A DNA stretch of 64,000 bases from NCBI RefSeq assembly GCF_021155765.1, contig NC_060106.1:2301501-2365500 (forward strand), given 5' to 3'. The translations under genes were made by a program, and so were the position numbers. Below, one piece after another: positions 54,501 through 64,000 of this stretch (positions are counted from its first letter, which is position 1; every line of letters begins with the position of its first letter). The notes under the pieces were generated by a model. It had not been told where the DNA came from. It searched no databases and saw nothing but the letters and a program-made list of their open reading frames with translations. This stretch comes from Diprion similis (lineage: Eukaryota; Arthropoda; Insecta; Hymenoptera; Diprionidae).

Positions 54501-54955
54501 CTTGTATGCTTATGGGGAGAAATCTTCCACTCCCGTCAGATTTAGAGAAAGGCCCTGTTCCCGTGCAAACTCAACCTCAGACAGATTATGCCTCTGGTTT
54601 ACAACAACGCCTAGAAGAAATTCATAATTTTGCAGGAGAAAGAATTTCTATAGCTTCGGATAAATTAAAAGCTCGCTACGACATACGAGCTAGAGATTTA
54701 AAATTCAATCCTGGAGGCTCTGTCTGGCTCTTTCAACCACGACGACAGAGAGGACGATGTCCAAAACTCCAACGAAACTGGGAAGGCCCTTACCAGGTGG
54801 TTAACCGAATAAACGATGTTGTTTATAGAATCCGAAGAGGCCTTCACACAAAAGCAAAGGTCGTTCACCTGGACCGGCTTGCTCCTTTCGAAGATGGACA
54901 TCAATCTGAAACAAACTCACCGAGAGCTGGAACATCTGATGAGGTTAAACATTAA
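51542..54955 (+). pseudogene. Element A Pol: protease, RT, RNase H, integrase
   Basis: The frame is -1 relative to gag and opens at 51542. Protease: WVIDTGAEETVVRSDLL, then ILGLDFL. RT: WASPTVLVNKKYGSKRFCID, FSTIDLQSGYWQ, FGLSNAPATFERMM and LVYLDEIIVFG, where YLDD reads YLDE (52733-52735). RNase H: LDTDASLSGIGGVLSQ, REL-x-AVV and RTDHASLRWLL. Integrase: an H-x-SPAGGHFTSNKT..C-x-x-C zinc region, then VAMDILGPLP, IHTDQGRNFESSL, QSDGMIERLNRTLLQ (D-D-E). Stops: TAG after RRVY near 52036, and TGA 53066-53068 at an expected Trp. The last 618 codons are uninterrupted. Confidence 0.93.
51569..51575 (+). promoter_or_regulatory. Candidate -1 frameshift site at the gag stop
   Basis: In the gag frame, G-AAA-AAC immediately precedes TAA. 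Slippage by -1 would enter the pol frame, which opens at 51542. It is similar to the X-XXY-YYZ slippery pattern with a mismatch in the first codon. Location within the 37-nt gag/pol overlap supports it; it has not been tested. Confidence 0.45.
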
Positions 54956-54984
54956 GAGGATTTCTTCTGTCGACCAAGACGAAT

Positions 54985-55275
54985 GTAACCTCTCTACCTG
55001 TCAAGTTTTCGAAAGATCGATTTTAAAAGACAATTGTTTTCTTGAAGCTTGTTGCAAATTAGGAAAATTTTCGAGACTTCGGGTCTCATTTATTGAACGA
55101 ATTCTGCTCTTCTCGTTCAAGTGTTTAAACTCAGAGTAGATCTCGTTGTTTATTCGTGAGTTTCCTCAGAAATCTCTTACACTCGGATTTGTTCCCATAC
55201 ATGAGAAGAAGAAATTGGGACTGTTCTAGAGTTGCTCAGAATTATTCTTGAAGTTCTTAAAGGATAGTTGGTTTG
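54985..55275 (+). pseudogene. Element A deoxynucleoside-kinase-like cassette, decayed
   Basis: After the pol stop, one frame reads STCQVFERSILKDNCFLEAC. E-R-S followed by an aromatic or hydrophobic position and F-x-E matches the ERS block of deoxynucleoside kinases (TK2, dNK, dCK). The following DNA aligns base by base with the better preserved cassette in element B, including the segment for DLVVYLRVSPE and, in decayed form, the EVHEDWL region, but frameshifts disrupt it. The N-terminal P-loop half is absent. The cassette lies between pol and the 3' UTR. Confidence 0.6.
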
Positions 55276-55341
55276 AAATACGCTTTATTTATCGGAATTC
55301 TTTAAATTTTATTAAATAAACAAGACTTTATAAAAAAATAC

Positions 55342-55625
55342 TGTTACAAAGGGTAAAATCACCCGCTTTACCCCCTTTTCTAATGATCTAGTAGTCGGCA
55401 TGTGACGCAAGAAAACTAAGTCTTCTTATGTCATCAAATGAATAAGGTTGCTGCGTCAACCGCTATTATTGTAAAAACAGATCTGTTTCAGACTTTGAGC
55501 TGATAACACGTTCTTTACCCCAAATACATTTTTCTCAAAGCATATTTCTCATTTAGCGCCTTTTAATTGCTCACCTAACTAAGCTTCTTACCCTCGTTTT
55601 ATTCGTTACACTAAAAAGTGTAACA
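55342..55625 (+). repeat. Element B 5' LTR
   Basis: TGTTACAAAGGG start and AAAAGTGTAACA end, so the termini are inverted (TGTTACA/TGTAACA). The first ~165 bp are nearly identical to the A LTR; the remainder differs strongly. Confidence 0.95.
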
Positions 55626-55689
55626 CTGGTGTCAGAATCGGGATTTAAAGCTTTTCTTTCGTGAGTCAATTCAGTGCGCGAATTTGAAG

Positions 55690-57252
55690 ATGAGTGTCAG
55701 TCGTTCGACCCGCTCACGCCGCCGGGAAAGTTGTGGAGATAGCCCCTCACTGAGAGGAGACCTACAAGTTCCCGAGCCAATTTTTGCGGCTCCAGAAGCT
55801 GCACCGACGGTGACCCCTGTTACAACACCTTCAACGCCCACCGTCACCGCTTTAGACCTTCTGAAGGTTCTTCAGGCTCAACAGGAAGCCACAGAGAAAC
55901 AACGTGAAGCAGCTGAACGTCATCAGCAGCATCTGATGGATCTTCTACAGGAACAACAAGAACAGCGTCGACTGGATCGCGAGGCCCAGACACGCTCAGA
56001 AACACAAATCATCGAGCTATTCCAGTCCACAGTGTCGGCTCTTCAAGCTAAAAATCAAGCTCAGGAGTCTGGAGAACCGGTCGCTACTCCCAGAGTTTCC
56101 CCGGTACCCACTCCCAGGATGGTTCCTATCCCGACACCCCGGACTTCTCCTCGCCAGATCTTTTCGGATCAGGCTCCCCAGAATTCAAGGTCTGTCCCTT
56201 TTATTAGAGAACTTGACTGTTCTCCGATTTCGAGACCTAGAATAATAACCGAGACCTACTTTCCCGAGCCACTATCAAATGCTCAACCTCATTTCCCACA
56301 ATCAAATCAAATAGATAATCAGAGAGTATTCCGAGTCCCCTCTCAAACATGTGAAAAACCTATCTGTGCGTTAAAACCGCCTATTTTTGACGGAAAAATT
56401 CCGTGGGCAGAATATGAAAGACAATTTAATACAATTGCTAGACATAATCAATGGGACTCCGCCATGAAAGCTCATAGCCTTGCCTCTTGTCTTAGAACGC
56501 CAGCTTTGAATGTATTGACAGCTTTGTCAGAAGAAGAAATTTCTGACTTCGAAAAGCTCAGCTCCGCGTTGAAATTAAGATACGGTAATGATCATTTGAC
56601 AAAATTATATACTGCTCAATTACAAACTAGGAGACAAGGACGAGACGAAGACCTTGCCTCTCTCGGACAAGACATAGAGCGACTGTCGCGAATAGCTTTG
56701 CCAGACCACGAACCGTCACGTAATATTTTAGCGACACAAGCTTTTTTAAACGCTATTAACGACCCGGAAGTTAAAATGGCCGTTGGAACGTCGGGTTTAA
56801 CTTCCTTACGAGAGGCAATGGCCAAAGCTCTCGAGGTGGAGGCCATGCGAAAACAATATTTTGGAGCGGGCAAACTCCGCCAAGTACAGGTGGATAATAA
56901 CACCTCTATAGAAAAGAGAGGTGGTCGTTCGGAAGAGACCGAGTCTCATAACCCGAAAAATAATAAAAATTACCATAATAATAGAAATTTTAAAGATAAG
57001 AATAGTCGCGGTTCTTCTCAGAACTACATTAAAAGACCTCAGTACGTCAATGAGAGAGTAGACAATAGGTTTACTACCCTCACTTGCTTATTTTGCAACC
57101 AAAAAGGCCATGACGCCAATCACTGCTTCGCGTTAAAACGCAAAGCAGAGTCTCAGACGCAAAGCTCGGATTCAAACGCTTATAATTGGCGAAATAGAGA
57201 AGTGATCAGGGAAGATAATCCTCCACAGGCAGGTACCTCTTCCAACTTCTAA
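55690..57252 (+). CDS. Element B Gag, intact
   Basis: 520 codons from ATG 55690 (chosen by comparison with the ATA in element A) to TAA at 57250-57252. It has a basic N-terminus, a Thr/Pro-rich stretch, a Gln/Glu coiled coil (LLQEQQEQRRLDREAQTRSE), a Pro-rich linker, a capsid core nearly identical to A, and the CCHC knuckle CLFCNQKGHDANHC. The N-terminal 60 residues differ from A while the rest is over 90% identical by eye. It could package element B RNA or contribute to A particles. The end of the protein lacks the A-type gag/pol overlap. Confidence 0.92.
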   Translation: MSVSRSTRSRRRESCGDSPSLRGDLQVPEPIFAAPEAAPTVTPVTTPSTPTVTALDLLKVLQAQQEATEKQREAAERHQQHLMDLLQEQQEQRRLDREAQTRSETQIIELFQSTVSALQAKNQAQESGEPVATPRVSPVPTPRMVPIPTPRTSPRQIFSDQAPQNSRSVPFIRELDCSPISRPRIITETYFPEPLSNAQPHFPQSNQIDNQRVFRVPSQTCEKPICALKPPIFDGKIPWAEYERQFNTIARHNQWDSAMKAHSLASCLRTPALNVLTALSEEEISDFEKLSSALKLRYGNDHLTKLYTAQLQTRRQGRDEDLASLGQDIERLSRIALPDHEPSRNILATQAFLNAINDPEVKMAVGTSGLTSLREAMAKALEVEAMRKQYFGAGKLRQVQVDNNTSIEKRGGRSEETESHNPKNNKNYHNNRNFKDKNSRGSSQNYIKRPQYVNERVDNRFTTLTCLFCNQKGHDANHCFALKRKAESQTQSSDSNAYNWRNREVIREDNPPQAGTSSNF

Positions 57253-57273
57253 CTCAGCAAAAAAACTCTCTAA

Positions 57274-57691
57274 CAAATTAACCTCTTAGGATTAACCTCT
57301 TTACCTGACAAAATTATGGAAACATCGATTTTCCAGCGGCGATTATTTTATTGAAGCTCGTCGCAGATTAGGATATTTTCGAGACTTTGAGTCTCATTTA
57401 CTCAGAGAGAATTCTGCTCCTCTCGTTCAAGCATTCAAACTCAGAGTAGATCTCGTAGTTTATTTGCGAGTTTCCCCAGAAACCTCTTTTGTTCGGATTA
57501 ATTCTCGTGCACGCAAGGAAGAAACAGAGATTCCTCTGCAATTGCTTAGAACTATTCATGAAGTTCATGAAGATTGGTTGATTAGAGGCACATTTTCTTC
57601 TTCACCCGCCCCCGTTTTGGTTATTAATGCCGAAACTAAAGCTAACCGAATTTACTCAGATTTTTGCATAACTATCAAAACTCGAATTTAG
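57274..57691 (+). pseudogene. TK2/dNK-like deoxynucleoside kinase C-terminal half captured in element B
   Basis: Two frames joined by a one-base shift near 57332. The first, DKIMETSIF, corresponds to the kinase ERS block (here E-T-S). The second, open to TAG 57689-57691, reads DYFIEARRRLGYFRDFESHL and later VDLVVYLRVSPETSFVRINS, RARKEETEIPLQLLRTIHEV, HEDWLIRGTFSSSPAPVLVI and NAET. In the deoxynucleoside kinase family this order is D-x-I-Y-L-R-x-(S/N)-PE, R-x-R-x-EE (lid), IPLEYL-x-x-(I/L)H-x-x-HE-x-WL, then APVLV-(I/L)-(D/E)-A, close to TK2. The P-loop half is missing, so no kinase activity is expected. The assignment is from motif recognition. Confidence 0.75.
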
Positions 57692-58563
57692 CTATTACTT
57701 AAAAAAAAAAAAAAAACTTAAAACTCAGAAGACAATTTTATCTGTTTTTCTTGTCAGTTTTTGTTTCTTTCTAGAAGATTCTTCTTGAAATCGAGTTTTG
57801 TGTCGGACCAGCTCTGATTACTTTATAATCTGAATAGAGCCACGATTGGTATTTTTCATGGTCGATAAGCGATTATTTGATTTTCACATTTTTCTAACCC
57901 ATGTGTCAGTTTTTGTCAGCACTTTTTCAGGTTGTTTTATGACGTAACCTGATTTTCCTTTACCTTCTCCTGGTATTTGAGGATGACTGAAGGCCCCGAT
58001 TTTAAAGAAACACTCAACGATAATCCAGATAAGATCGTTTATTTTCTCTTTTAAAAATAATAAAATTTATACGATCCGTGCTTTTCTCAAATTCGCGTAG
58101 CGAATTCGGATTGGTCTGCCTTCACTCACGTTTGTCCTCCCAATCTAGGGTGTGCAGTTTCCGAAAGAATTCGGGACCGGCTCGCCTCCTTTTCCTCTCC
58201 TGTTCCCGTGGTCTTTCCCCGGATCATTTTGACCAAATTTGGATTTTCCTGATTTCCGGAATTTGGAAACTGGCCGCTCCTTCGGATTTTACACGAAGTT
58301 ATACACTACACACTTTTTACACTGACCTTTGTGAAAACATGGCACATAAAATTTTGAAAATTAAGCTTAATGCTCGACTATCTGTTCAAGGCTTTCTGTG
58401 GTTTACCTTGAGACTGTGGGCAAATGCCAGATAGCAGAAAGGGAGTCTTTGAATTTTTAGAGCCACAGCTCCGACTCACCTTCGAGCGTCGTATACTAGA
58501 TCAAGATCGTTATTGTTTTAATTTGTTCGAGTCGGGACGACTCTTTTCCTCAAGGGGGAGTAG
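57692..58563 (+). other. Element B 3' UTR and polypurine tract
   Basis: Homologous to 59400-60302 of element A. It contains a conserved AATTCGC-x3-GCGAATT hairpin (about 58090-58108), a T-rich part and the purine tract AAGGGGGAGTAG before the LTR. Short frames here (58078-58434, 58424-58627) recur in A but with shifts and do not look coding. Confidence 0.75.
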
Positions 58564-58847
58564 TGTTACAAAGGGTAAAATCACCCGCTTTACCCCCTTT
58601 TCTAATGATCTAGTAGTCGGCATGTGACGCAAGAAAACTAAGTCTTCTTATGTCATCAAATGAATAAGGTTGCTGCGTCAACCGCTATTATTGTAAAAAC
58701 AGATCTGTTTCAGACTTTGAGCTGATAACACGTTCTTTACCCCAAATACATTTTTCTCAAAGCATATTTCTCATTTAGCGCCTTTTAATTGCTCACCTAA
58801 CTAAGCTTCTTACCCTCGTTTTATTCGTTACACTAAAAAGTGTAACA
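58564..58847 (+). repeat. Element B 3' LTR
   Basis: Identical by eye to 55342-55625, indicating recent insertion. Followed by ATAC. Confidence 0.95.
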
Positions 58848-58851
58848 ATAC

Positions 58852-60302
58852 ATTAAACTTAAGTTAGATTCCGTAAAGATGAAAAGAAATTTCGGTAATT
58901 TTCATTAATTCGTTTTTAACTCTCTGACAACTGTATCATGACGAAGTTTCTTTTATGGAACCAATCAGCAGACTCCCTCTGCACCTCCTACAATTAGGTC
59001 CAGGTTCCCCGGTCGTAACGTGTAACCACACTTTCGAACTTGAAGATTCAGGAGCCGGACTGCCAGAATATAGTAAAAAAAAGAATTGAAATTAGGGAAA
59101 GATCATGAGTAGATCTTAGAGAAAATAAAAAAAAACTTAATTTAGGAGGTGACACTGATAACATAAAAGACCTGGCTGTCCTTTAATGTGCGTTTCGTTA
59201 AGGAAACCACATCTCAGTTTTTCCCATTCCTCTCCGAATTTCAGTTGTACTTCCTCGGGACTTAGTTGGGAAAAATCAAAGCCAAACCTCCTCGCTAGGA
59301 CTCCGGCGTTGCGAGAAGCGTGGATTTCAGACGTCATATTTCTTCGACAACTTTTTTCACAATGGTTGTTTGAATCCAGAAATTTGTTATTTTTTTTTTT
59401 TTTTGTTTTCGAGATTGGTTTTGTTTCCTTCTAGAAAATTCTTCTTTTGGAATCGAGTTTTGTGTCGGACCGGCTCTGATTTCTTTATAGTCTGAATGGA
59501 GCCACGATTATTATGTTCATGATCGGCAAGCGATTATTTGATTTTCGCATTTTTCTAACCCATGTGTCAGTTTTTGTCAGTACTTTTTCAGGTTGCTTTA
59601 TAACAAAACCCGTTTTTCTTTTACCCTCTCCTGGAACCTGAGGATGACTAAAGGCCCCAATTTTGAAGAAACACTCCACATTAATCCAGATAAGATCGTT
59701 TATTTTCTCTCTTTCGAATGAAAATAAAATCTATACGATCCGTGTTTTTCCCAAATTCGCTTAGCGAATTCGGATTGGTCTGCCTTCACTCACGTTTGTC
59801 CTCCCAATCTAGGGTGTGCAGTTTCCGAAAGAATTTGGAACCGGCTCGCTTCCTTTCCTCTCCCTCGTTCCCAAAGGTTGAGAAGAAGCCCAAAAATCCT
59901 CCTAAGGCCACCGTCGATTTGGACTCTTATAAGAACCTCTCCTGTCCCCGTGGTCCTCTCTCCGAATCATTTTGGCTCGATTGGATCATCCTGATTTCCG
60001 AAATTTTGAGACTGACCGCTCCTTCGGATTTTACACGAAGTTGTACACTACACACTTTTACACTAACCTTTGTGAAAACACAGCACATAAAATCTTAAAT
60101 TCCGCTTAATGCTCGACTATCTGCTCAAGGTTTTCTGTGGTTTACCTTGAGACTGTGGGCAAATGCCAGATAGCAGAAAGGGAGTTTTTGAATTTTTAGA
60201 GCCACAGCTCCGACTCACCTTCGAGCACCGTCTGTTAGATCAAATTCATTATTGTTTCAATTTGTACGAGTCGGGACGACTCTTTTCCTCAGGGGGGAGT
60301 AG
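58852..60302 (+). other. Element A 3' region after the B insertion
   Basis: 58852-59390 has no counterpart in B. A 66-codon minus-strand frame there (59137-59337: LARRFGFDFSQLSPEEVQLK and more) looks protein-like but I cannot name it. From about 59400 the DNA matches the B 3' UTR, with the hairpin AATTCGC-TTA-GCGAATT near 59754-59770 and the purine tract AGGGGGGAGTAG before the LTR. Confidence 0.6.
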
Positions 60303-60580
60303 TGTTACAAAGGGTAAAATCACCCGTTTTACCCCCTTTTCTAATGATCTAGTAGTCGGCATGTGACGCAAGAAAACTAAGTCTTCTTATGTCATCAAAT
60401 GAATAGGGTTGCTGCGTCAACCGCTATTATTGTAAAAACAGTCCTGTTTCAGACTTAAAACGAGAAACACCTATTGCCATTAAAGCAATTTTCCTCCAAA
60501 TATTTTACATAACGCCTTTTATTGATTCCGTTAACTAAGCTCACGTACCCATATTTTATTTAAAACACAAAACAGTTTCA
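60303..60580 (+). repeat. Element A 3' LTR
   Basis: 278 bp, matching 49698-49975. Followed by ATATATATAT. Confidence 0.95.
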
Positions 60581-60592
60581 ATATATATATAT

Positions 60593-63021
60593 TGCGACCC
60601 GTCAATCGATGCATGCCTACTGAGGATCGTGTCAGCAGCAAGGATGAGGACAAATGAGGCTTACGATACGTCACGAAATTAAGGAATTGTTAAATCGGGG
60701 AATCAGGCTGCAAAGTAATAATTCTCCGAAATAAACAGGAGGAAAATTTGTTGGGCGCCAGGTACGCTGTACCACGATAATCTGAAAGATAATAGGGAAA
60801 AAGGGAGAAGGGAACTCGGTAGCTCAGTATTTGGCGAAGGGGAGTGGCCGGATAGTGAACGGACAACACACTTTTCTATTATAAAAATTGCCCAAGAGTA
60901 AAGGTAACGAAATGTTAGTTTATTAACAGGGACGGACGTGGGTCTCAAAATTACCTAGATCGTACACAGTCTTTGAGGAAGAGTGGTGACAAAGAAAGGA
61001 TAATTTAAAAGACTCGATACAGGAAACGGAAATAATAGCATAACGAAAATAAAACAATCTTCTCTGATCGAAATACACGGACGATATAAAGAAACTCGTT
61101 ACAAAATTAAGATAGTAACTTAAATGGCTATAAACAATCTTCAATGAGCGAGATACAAGTAATCGTAAACTTAATACAACGCGAGAATAATAACGATAAC
61201 TAAAATTGGAAGACAATCTTCGATAAGCGAGATACAAGAAAGCTTAACGGAATAAGGTACGGAATAAACGCAACGTGACAGCTGGTAACGAAAGACTCGA
61301 TATAATACAAAGGAGTCGAAAACGGGATATACAGCGTCAGCTGTCACAAGACTAGAACTCGTCTAATTACAAAATAATAGTAACAAAAGTCTTAACGTTA
61401 AATTATGACCGGTAACGATATTTTAAACAATACGAGATATACTACTTATTGCGCACGCGCTGAATCTACATTAAAGAGGAGCGTACGGTTACGCGGCTCA
61501 CGGCACAACGGAAAGAAGGTACGGTGGCGTAACCACCCAGGGAGCGCTCGATTTATAACTCGACAGCTCTCGAAAGGCACAGTGGCGTGGCGCGGCTTCG
61601 GTTCACCGCGATATTTCGATATATCGAATTCAGCGCCACGCGGTAGCGGGAGATAGCGCGGGGACGATTCAAACAACGAAGCCACAAAGATGGCCGCAAC
61701 CGACGCTATTGCGCAATATTACACGATACAATTTTTGATGAACGGTAACACGATAACGAGATCAAGTACAATATTTAATTAAACGAGAACGATAATCGAA
61801 ACAACATTTCTTCACGATATAACAGTTAAATTACCCGAAAACACAAAAACCTAGAATGACGCCGTGGCCACGCGGACGCGGGGTGAGGGGGCCATGCGGG
61901 GTAAAATTAACAGAAAAATTCGGGAACAAAATTAGGGACGTTAGTAATTAGTTAGGCTCGTCGAAATGGTCATTAAATAAATTAATAAGCCACACGAAAA
62001 CCCGAGATACGGAAAATTACGACCCAAACGGTCACCAAGACAAAAGATAAGCAATCGCGTCTCGGGGGTTCGAGCGGTAACAAAAGCTCACTTACGTTAG
62101 TAGAACGGGATCGGTGTCTCACACACAATAATTAGAGTCCTGGTTAATAGTTTATGACACAGGCTCACTAAACGACACAAAACGATAAAAGAGAAAAGTC
62201 TGGTAACGATAAGAGGGATTAGAAAACAGAGGAACGATATAAACGATAAAAAGAAAAGCAGCAAGGCACGATAGAGAACACGTCTGATCAGACCAAGTCA
62301 AGATGCAGAAGTAAGTCGTTCGGGGACTCTTCCGCGCAGCGTCGTTGTTGCAGCGGCGTTGCCTGCCGAACTTCTTAGGCGGGACGTTAGTTGGCAGCAC
62401 CTCTTGGGCATGATTTCTGGCAGGCCTCGCAGCACACACAGCTTTCGCCGTGCCTAACCCCTTCAAGATGCGTGGGCGGTACTTTCAGCGGTACTGAGCC
62501 AGTAGAGGGCTCTTTAATGTTCCCGAGGTTGTTGGTAATCATCACGTTACGGCCGTGGACATCCCTCATGAATGATCTGGTCGAATTTTAATTTCTTCGG
62601 GCCAGGACGACGAAACAGCTGAGTGGGCATGTCGTTCAGGCGAGCAGATTCGCTCGCATTTCTCGGCTCCGTGGATGATGTTGTTGGCGGCAGCCTCGTA
62701 GCTCTCGGGAACGTATGCGGGGGAGGCACGGGTACTAACTGCGAGGCGTTGAGCCACCTGCCAGGATGGTTTCATCCTTGTAGATGTACCCTCAGAGTCG
62801 GATTGTCGGTAGCTGCTCTTTTCCCTCCTCTCTCTCTCCGCCTTTATCGCTCAGGATAGCTCGGGATAGGTGGGAAGAAAGGGAAACAAAATCGAAAGAA
62901 ATTAGTAATAGTAATTAAGATTATATCAGTGACCATATCGACTGCCAATAATCCTTGCTGCCTTTTCACGATAACGGGGATATCGGAGGTCATATAACGC
63001 GGTGCAAATCGCCGTGTTACA
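60593..63021 (-). mobile_element. GATA-rich LTR-like unit (2.43 kb) between (AT)n tracts
   Basis: Minus strand starts TGTAACACGG at 63021 and ends GGGTCGCA at 60593; both sides abut ATATATAT. Near its 3' end (60750-60760) is the tRNA-Lys-like motif. The body (60760-62450) is rich in ACGATA/GATAC motifs; 62300-62850 is GC-richer with no identifiable protein. It could be a long solo LTR or a non-coding retroelement. Confidence 0.5.
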
Positions 63022-63030
63022 ATATATATA

Positions 63031-64000
63031 TGTTACTTATGCTGGCCTCACGTGGCCATTTTGTAACGTGAGCTTTTCTTTAAAAAAAAAGAGAGAAACG
63101 TGATAAGTGCGTAGTTTATCTTTGAAAACCAGTAATTCTTGAGGGAGGGAAAATCACGCTACCCTACGGCGCAGTTACTGACCTGATCACTAGGTAAAAA
63201 CGATAATTAGAGAAAGATATGATTGTTGAGCGCCAGACGCAGTAGCGTCAGAGATACGATAAATAGAGAATACGAAATAAACGAAATAGATCAGATTCTA
63301 CGACGGTTTTGCACAGCTTACTCAGTAGATAAAGATGATGGTAGAGGGGAGGGGTCATATTCAATTCGATAAAACACAAAATCAAAGAAAATGTAATAGT
63401 ATCACGTGTATTGAAAAGATGAGCAGAGATTCAAATACAGCCAGAGAGAAAGTTTGATTCAGAGGTAACACGTCAGCGGTACAATTATTCGTGCGATTTA
63501 GCGGTATGAACGGGTGTAATCGCGATACTATTACTCGATATAACAATCAGCAAGTTTACAAAGCAGGCGAAATAGGCTAGCATGCAATGCACAATCTAAG
63601 GTTCTCAAAACTAATTGTTACAATTCAAGTCAACCAGCATAGTATGGCGAGAGAAATATAATCACATAAATATGGAATAATCGCAGCAATGTGTAGTTAA
63701 AACTAATAAGGCACGATAATAGATAGAGGATACGAAAATACTACAATTGACAGAAGAAAGCAAGAGATATTACAGTTAATCAGGAAGCAAGAGATATTAC
63801 AATTGATAGAGAAAGCAAGGATTACAAGTCAATTAGATAATTCGATAGTTGAAGCGAAGTTACAAAGAATCCGATATGACGAAATAATACAAAACAGGTA
63901 TGATAGAGATTACAATAGAAATTAGAGAAATACGTAGGTTCTAGCTTGCGATATATTCGATACGACGAAATATTATAATCAAGGCAAACAAGAGACAGAT
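63031..64000 (-). mobile_element. GATA-rich LTR-like unit, continuing past the window
   Basis: Starts (plus orientation) TGTTACTTATGC directly after ATATATAT, with CACGTGGCCATTTTGTAACG similar in style to the start at 49266. The motif GTTGAGCGCCA at 63225-63235 and GATA-rich sequence follow, as in the units at 25384 and 60593. No coding. Confidence 0.45.

Larger units (their letters stand above)
55342..58847 (+). mobile_element. Gypsy element B: shorter relative of A without pol
   Basis: LTRs 55342-55625 and 58564-58847 (284 bp each), TSD ATAC (55338-55341 and 58848-58851). Internal: primer site, intact gag, then directly the kinase-like cassette and a 3' UTR homologous to that of A. Protease, RT, RNase H and integrase are deleted. 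It must have moved with proteins supplied by a related element. It inserted into element A. Confidence 0.95.
49698..60580 (+). mobile_element. Gypsy element A, containing nested element B
   Basis: LTRs 49698-49975 and 60303-60580 (278 bp each), primer site, gag, pol, a kinase-like cassette, a long 3' UTR and a purine tract before the 3' LTR. It is flanked by (AT)n on both sides. Element B (55342-58847) interrupts the region after the kinase cassette. Length without B is about 7.37 kb. The copy has a lost gag ATG, one stop in pol, a YLDE box and a decayed kinase cassette, but otherwise long open frames. Confidence 0.95.

Noticed and set aside
59137-59337. 66-codon minus-strand frame in the element A 3' region
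   Set aside because: Looks protein-like but matches no family I know and has no start context; mentioned but not called as a gene.

Overview
This window looks like heterochromatin-type DNA from an arthropod, most likely an insect. That is inferred from the mobile elements (Gypsy, Copia and BEL/Pao LTR elements, R1-clade LINEs, PIF/Harbinger, Maverick-like DNA) and from arthropod-style TATA plus (T)CAGT initiator promoters. A parasitoid or other hymenopteran is plausible, but nothing here proves it. I find no intact host gene, no tRNA or rRNA gene and no CRISPR array. Almost everything assignable is a mobile element, mostly broken and deeply nested.

Layout. 1-3.8 kb: AT-rich DNA with a Gypsy gag relic. 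3.8-22.8 kb: a minus-strand Gypsy element holding four secondary insertions: a Copia element (4100-15262, TSD ATTTT) that itself carries an R1-clade LINE (9832-14211, TSD CTGAG); a 295-bp MITE (16628-16922, 10-bp TSD); and a PIF/Harbinger transposon (18609-22750, TSD TAA) sitting in the Gypsy LTR five bases from its end. 22.8-24.8 kb: a gag-like reading frame and unassigned DNA. 25.4-29.4 kb: a GATA-rich LTR-like unit cut by an intron-containing DDE transposon (26193-29349). 29378-44819: a 15.4-kb Maverick-like element with about 1.1-1.3 kb terminal inverted repeats that carry genes; its core has been replaced by a BEL/Pao remnant and a second R1-clade LINE. 44826-47465: a DNA transposon of unknown superfamily. 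47.5-64 kb: elements that repeatedly abut (AT)n tracts: GATA-rich units, a solo LTR, and a Gypsy element A (49698-60580) holding a shorter relative B (55342-58847, TSD ATAC).

Most unusual: Gypsy elements A and B both carry, 3' of gag/pol, sequence that reads as the C-terminal half of a deoxynucleoside kinase of the TK2/dNK family. The copy in B is readable almost throughout; the copy in A is decayed. I know of no described LTR retrotransposon with such a cassette. The second highlight is the Maverick-like element, whose TIRs contain two gene families plus compact promoters, duplicated at both ends.

How the parts work together: each autonomous element encodes its own replication proteins (Gag, protease, RT, RNase H and integrase for LTR elements; endonuclease-RT for LINEs; transposase plus Myb-like partner for Harbinger). 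The nesting and TSDs give a relative order of insertion. Nonsense codons, frameshifts and catalytic-site changes suggest that none of the assembled copies is now fully autonomous.
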